Below, in pieces: positions 23,303 through 26,111 of a DNA stretch of 26,111 bases (position 1 is its first letter; every line of letters starts with the position of its first letter). Origin of the DNA: Chloroflexi bacterium RBG_16_56_11 (GTDB lineage Bacteria; Chloroflexota; Dehalococcoidia; Dehalococcoidales; RBG-16-60-22); contig MGNQ01000024.1 of the NCBI GenBank assembly GCA_001796865.1, positions 5,363 through 31,473 on the forward strand, given 5' to 3'. The translations under genes and the position numbers were made by a program. A model generated the notes under the pieces. It saw only the letters and a program-made list of their open reading frames with translations. It was not told the DNA's origin and did not search any database.

Positions 23303-23647
23303 ATGAACGAAAAGGTATTTATGGTACCTAATCCACCAACACCCAACAAAGCGGTGGAGTTTGACCCCTCAATTTGCCTGGGCTGCAACCTTTGTATAGA
23401 TGTCTGCCCTACCGACGTCATGATGCCTAATCCAGAAAAAAAGAGGCCTCCAATCGTTCTTTACCCGGAAGAATGCTGGTACTGCGGCGGCTGTGTTGAA
23501 GAATGTCCCCAGCCGGGAGCAATTCGTATGCTCCATCCGACCAGCCAGAGAATTTCGGTCAACTGGAAGCGAAAAGATACCGGGGAGCTCTTTCGCCTGG
23601 GTATGAAGAATCCACCGCCTCCTGACGACAGACCGCCATCGGGGTAA
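23303..23647 (+). CDS. Ferredoxin-like protein with two [4Fe-4S] clusters (AprB-like)
   Basis: This 114-residue protein has two complete cluster motifs: C25-LG-C28-NL-C31-IDV-C35-P and C58-WY-C61-GG-C64-VEE-C68-P. The second has the CWYCGGCVEECP form seen in adenylylsulfate reductase beta and related partner ferredoxins, followed by GAIRMLHP and a C-terminal tail (SVNWKRKDTGELFRLGMKNPPPPDDRPPSG) that could wrap round a flavoprotein partner, as the AprB tail does. It lies 42 bases after the flavoprotein gene and 53 before the URO-D gene. GAAAGGGG is 11 bases upstream. The role is electron transfer to or from the flavoprotein. Confidence 0.93.
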   Translation: MNEKVFMVPNPPTPNKAVEFDPSICLGCNLCIDVCPTDVMMPNPEKKRPPIVLYPEECWYCGGCVEECPQPGAIRMLHPTSQRISVNWKRKDTGELFRLGMKNPPPPDDRPPSG

Positions 23648-23700
23648 ATATCTAATTCGATATATTCCACTCTAATCCGGAAAAAGGGGGCACGATACCG

Positions 23701-25038
23701 ATGCAGAAAAAATGGGTTGATATGACCTCCCAGGAAAAACGCGAGGAAAGGTTCAAGAGATGGCTGGCGCCACCGGAGGTAAAGTTTCCCACGCCTGAAG
23801 CTGAAAACGGATATAAAAGTCGGGTGACCCGGTTCATTGATGCCATCAAGTTAAAAGAGCCGGACCGAGTGCCTGTCCTCCTCCCGACAGGCTCTTTCCC
23901 GATATATTATGCGGGAATCACACTTCGGACGGCGATGTACGACTATCAGGCGCTCCGCCGGGCATGGCTGAAGTTTCTCCACGACTTTGAGATGGACACA
24001 TTCTCAGGCCCCGGCGAAATTTTCCCGGGTCCGGTATTCGAAAAGCTCGGCTACAAGCTATTTAAATGGCCGGGGCACGGGCTGGCTGCGGATTCGCCGA
24101 CATATCAGTTTGTTGAAGACGAAAGGATGAAGCCGGAAGATTACGATACCCTGATTAAAGACCCCTCCAATTTTATGATGAAAAAATTCATGCCGCAGGT
24201 CTTGGGCGCATTGGAGCCGTTAAGCGCTCTGCCCCCTCTTACCGCGTTGATTAGTGTGCCTATGAACTATGTCACGGGTCTCAGCCGGCCGGATGTCCAG
24301 GCTGTTTTCGAGACTCTCGTGGAGGTCGGTAAAGACCTCGCGGAATGGCTCAAGGTAATCGAGGACTGCGAAAAAGAAAGAATAGCGTTAGGGCTTCCTC
24401 ATTCCATGAGCGGCGGGGCCGAAGCGCCTTTCGATATCCTCGGCGATAAACTGAGAGGGACGAAGGGGATATTAACCGACATGTTCCGCCGGCCGGAGAA
24501 ACTGCAGGAAGCGATGGAGAGGATAGTTCCTATTTCGTTGGAGGCGGGGATAGCGGCAGCCAACCGGTCCGGAGTTCCGATATCAGCTTTCGCCCTGCAT
24601 AAAGGCAATGATACTTTCATGTCGCCGAAGCAGTTTGAAACCTTTTACTGGCCATCGTTAAAGAAGATACTATTGGGGCTGATTGCGGAAGGTCTCGTAC
24701 CCTTGTTGTTCGCGGAGGGCAGCTACGAGAAACGCCTCGATCTCATCACTGACTTGCCCAGAGGCACCTCGATATGGTGGTTTGAAGATATCGACATGGC
24801 CAGGGCTAAAGACGTGGTGGGGAAGACGGCGTGTATCGCCGGTAACTTACCCGCATCAGTAATGCGGACCGGCACACCCCGGGAGGTTAAAGCCCGGTGC
24901 CGTATGCTTATCGAGGTAGCCGGGAAGGGCGGCGGTTACATTCTGGCCGGGGGCGCCGGTATGGACAGGGGCAATCCGGATAACCTCCGCGCTATTATGG
25001 AAGCCGCCAAGGAGTATGGTGTTTACCGGAGATCCTGA
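23701..25038 (+). CDS. Uroporphyrinogen decarboxylase (URO-D) superfamily protein, non-haem type
   Basis: The 445-residue protein has the URO-D/MtaA barrel pattern: SRVTRFIDAIKLKEPDRVPVLLPTG near the start, LSRPDVQAVFETLVEVGKDLAEW, FMSPKQFETFYWPSLKKILLGLIAEGLVPLLFAEGSYEKRLDLI, and the end GKGGGYILAGGAGMDRGNPDNLRAIMEAAKEYG. It is longer than HemE (about 340-360) and lacks HemE's N-terminal signature. Corrinoid methyltransferases of this superfamily carry an HxC zinc motif at the strand where this protein reads LLFAEGSYEKRL, so zinc-thiol methyl transfer is unlikely. The product may handle another substrate in the flavoprotein pathway. A run of five G lies 10 bases before ATG 23701. It belongs to the operon between the two flavoprotein genes. 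Confidence 0.88.
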   Translation: MQKKWVDMTSQEKREERFKRWLAPPEVKFPTPEAENGYKSRVTRFIDAIKLKEPDRVPVLLPTGSFPIYYAGITLRTAMYDYQALRRAWLKFLHDFEMDTFSGPGEIFPGPVFEKLGYKLFKWPGHGLAADSPTYQFVEDERMKPEDYDTLIKDPSNFMMKKFMPQVLGALEPLSALPPLTALISVPMNYVTGLSRPDVQAVFETLVEVGKDLAEWLKVIEDCEKERIALGLPHSMSGGAEAPFDILGDKLRGTKGILTDMFRRPEKLQEAMERIVPISLEAGIAAANRSGVPISAFALHKGNDTFMSPKQFETFYWPSLKKILLGLIAEGLVPLLFAEGSYEKRLDLITDLPRGTSIWWFEDIDMARAKDVVGKTACIAGNLPASVMRTGTPREVKARCRMLIEVAGKGGGYILAGGAGMDRGNPDNLRAIMEAAKEYGVYRRS

Positions 25039-25113
25039 AAAAGCGAGCCTGACACATACTGGTGACGAGATTACCGGACAGAACAAAGGTTACTTTGATT
25101 AGGGGGTTAAGGA

Positions 25114-26111
25114 ATGACCGTGATAAGTGAAAAAGGGGCGATGGCCTGGTCGTACCCGGTTAACTACGGCCGGGAGAACCAAGTAGAAGCCGATGTGTTG
25201 ATTATCGGTGGCGGCGTAGCCGGCTGCCACGCGGCCATTAATGCCGCCAGAAAAGGAGCCAAAGCGGTGGTGGTGGATAAGGGCGCGGTGATAAGGAGCG
25301 GCTCCGGCGGGGCAGGCGTCGACCACTGGCACCTTGCCTGCACTAACCCCTGCTCAAAAATCACCCCGGAAGAGATGATGGAAATTATGAAATCCCTCGG
25401 CGAGTATGATTACGGGGAGTTCGGCAACGGCATTACCAGCTATATTCTGTGTAAAGAAAGCTACGACACCCTTCTCGATTTAGAAAAGATGGGGGTAAAG
25501 GTCAGAGATGTAAACGACGAGTTCAAGGGGGCCACGTTCCGGGACGAAAAGACGAAACTGATGTTCGCCTACGATTACGAAAACAGGGTTTGTATCCGGG
25601 TCAACGGCGGGGCGGATATCAAAGTCGCCATGTACAATGAATGCCAGCGACTGGGCGTAAAGATTCTCGACCGTATCATGGCTACGAGCCTGTTGACCGA
25701 GGGAGGCAAACAGGGCGCCAGGGTTATCGGCGCCACCGGTTTAAACGTTCGTACCGGCGAGTTTTACGTCTTTAAAGCGAAAGCGACCGTACTCTCGGCT
25801 GGCCAGCCTTCCGGACTCTGGATATTTTCCACGGAACTCAAGGGCGGGGCGGCCTTATTCCTGGACCCCAATAACTCCGGCGAAGGCACCGCAATGGCCT
25901 GGCTGGCCGGAGCTGAGCTGGCACTGATGGAGAGAGGAGGGATACCGTACACGAGTGGCGGTTTCGGCTATCCCCAGTACGGGGTCGGGAACGCCCATAA
26001 TACCTGGTACGCCTGTAAAATTGTTGACGCCAACGGCAAAGAAATTCCCTGGGTTGATAGGGACGGCAAAATCCTGAAAGAGGTAGGCGAAAGGTATCGG
26101 CCGGCGCCCGG
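25114..26111 (+). CDS. FAD-dependent oxidoreductase, fumarate reductase/AprA-like flavoprotein (copy 2, cut by window end)
   Basis: An ATG at 25114, preceded by AGGGGGTTAAGGA, opens a frame that runs past the window end (332 codons visible). It is a close paralogue of the first flavoprotein: ADVLIIGGGVAGCHAAINAARKGAKAVVVDKG, then RSGSGGAGVDHWHLACTNPCSK, DTLLDLEKMGVKVRDVNDEFKGATFRDEKT, TSLLTEGGKQGARVIGATGLNVRTGEFYVFKAKAT and VGNAHNTWYACKIVDANGKEIPWVD all match with well over half of residues identical by eye. Differences: a shorter N-terminus (the WYEYIQRNAPVPEW lead is missing) and a longer insert around EYDYGEFGNGITSY. The duplication suggests two related substrates or a heteromeric complex with the ferredoxin between them. 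It starts 75 bases after the URO-D stop. Confidence 0.9.
   Translation, partial: MTVISEKGAMAWSYPVNYGRENQVEADVLIIGGGVAGCHAAINAARKGAKAVVVDKGAVIRSGSGGAGVDHWHLACTNPCSKITPEEMMEIMKSLGEYDYGEFGNGITSYILCKESYDTLLDLEKMGVKVRDVNDEFKGATFRDEKTKLMFAYDYENRVCIRVNGGADIKVAMYNECQRLGVKILDRIMATSLLTEGGKQGARVIGATGLNVRTGEFYVFKAKATVLSAGQPSGLWIFSTELKGGAALFLDPNNSGEGTAMAWLAGAELALMERGGIPYTSGGFGYPQYGVGNAHNTWYACKIVDANGKEIPWVDRDGKILKEVGERYRPAP

Noticed and set aside
1..26111. CRISPR array, intact tRNA/rRNA genes, IS transposase
   Set aside because: I saw no regularly spaced repeats, no complete tRNA or rRNA and no transposase or integrase motif on either strand.

Overview
The window looks like a chromosomal contig from an uncultured anaerobic bacterium, most plausibly a Chloroflexota/Dehalococcoidia-type genome. 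This is inference from content: a single-chain glycyl-tRNA synthetase, composite CCTCTCCC-type intergenic hairpin repeats, tandem FAD-dependent reductases with a ferredoxin and a URO-D protein, a glycyl-radical-enzyme remnant and a probable selenoprotein. Most genes are GC-rich; two stretches (about 5.87-7.98 kb and 15.87-17.45 kb) are visibly AT-richer and may be acquired or decayed DNA.

Left part (1-8.0 kb). The end of a radical SAM protein converges on a minus-strand operon of an extended SDR, a steroid-5-alpha-reductase-like membrane protein and an MFS transporter. The SDR promoter has a perfect extended -10 so close to the ATG that the mRNA should be leaderless. A 53-aa zinc-ribbon protein, a YjbQ-family protein, an FmdB zinc ribbon and a DUF763 protein follow, then an AT-rich minus-strand cassette of one lipoprotein and one secreted protein of unknown function.

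Middle part (8.0-15.8 kb). A DUF1648 membrane protein has a strong Shine-Dalgarno but apparently an AUC start codon, followed by glyQS. After a composite repeat comes a tight four-gene plus-strand operon: a HAD protein, a GNAT-HAD fusion whose HAD half is a paralogue of the preceding gene, a CTP-synthase-C-terminal-like protein in which an in-frame UGA sits exactly where the catalytic cysteine belongs (probable selenocysteine, with a SECIS-like hairpin just downstream), and sbcD. A convergent MFS transporter and a divergent PadR regulator share an intergenic region with two facing promoters and a palindromic operator candidate.

Right part (15.8-26.1 kb). A 46-nt 3' remnant of a tRNA-Thr(CGU) marks a possible island boundary. 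Beyond it lie a decayed C-terminal piece of a glycyl radical enzyme, a MarR regulator, and a plus-strand locus: peptide/nickel-type ABC importer (lipoprotein SBP, stem-loop, two permeases, no ATPase genes in view), an AprA/fumarate-reductase-like flavoprotein, a two-cluster ferredoxin, a URO-D superfamily protein without the usual Zn motif, and a second flavoprotein paralogue cut by the window end. Together these suggest uptake and reductive or electron-linked conversion of an unknown organic substrate under MarR control.

The observations I would check first are the selenoprotein with its altered catalytic triad, the flavoprotein/ferredoxin/URO-D locus as a possible undescribed catabolic module, and the two apparent AUU/AUC starts.
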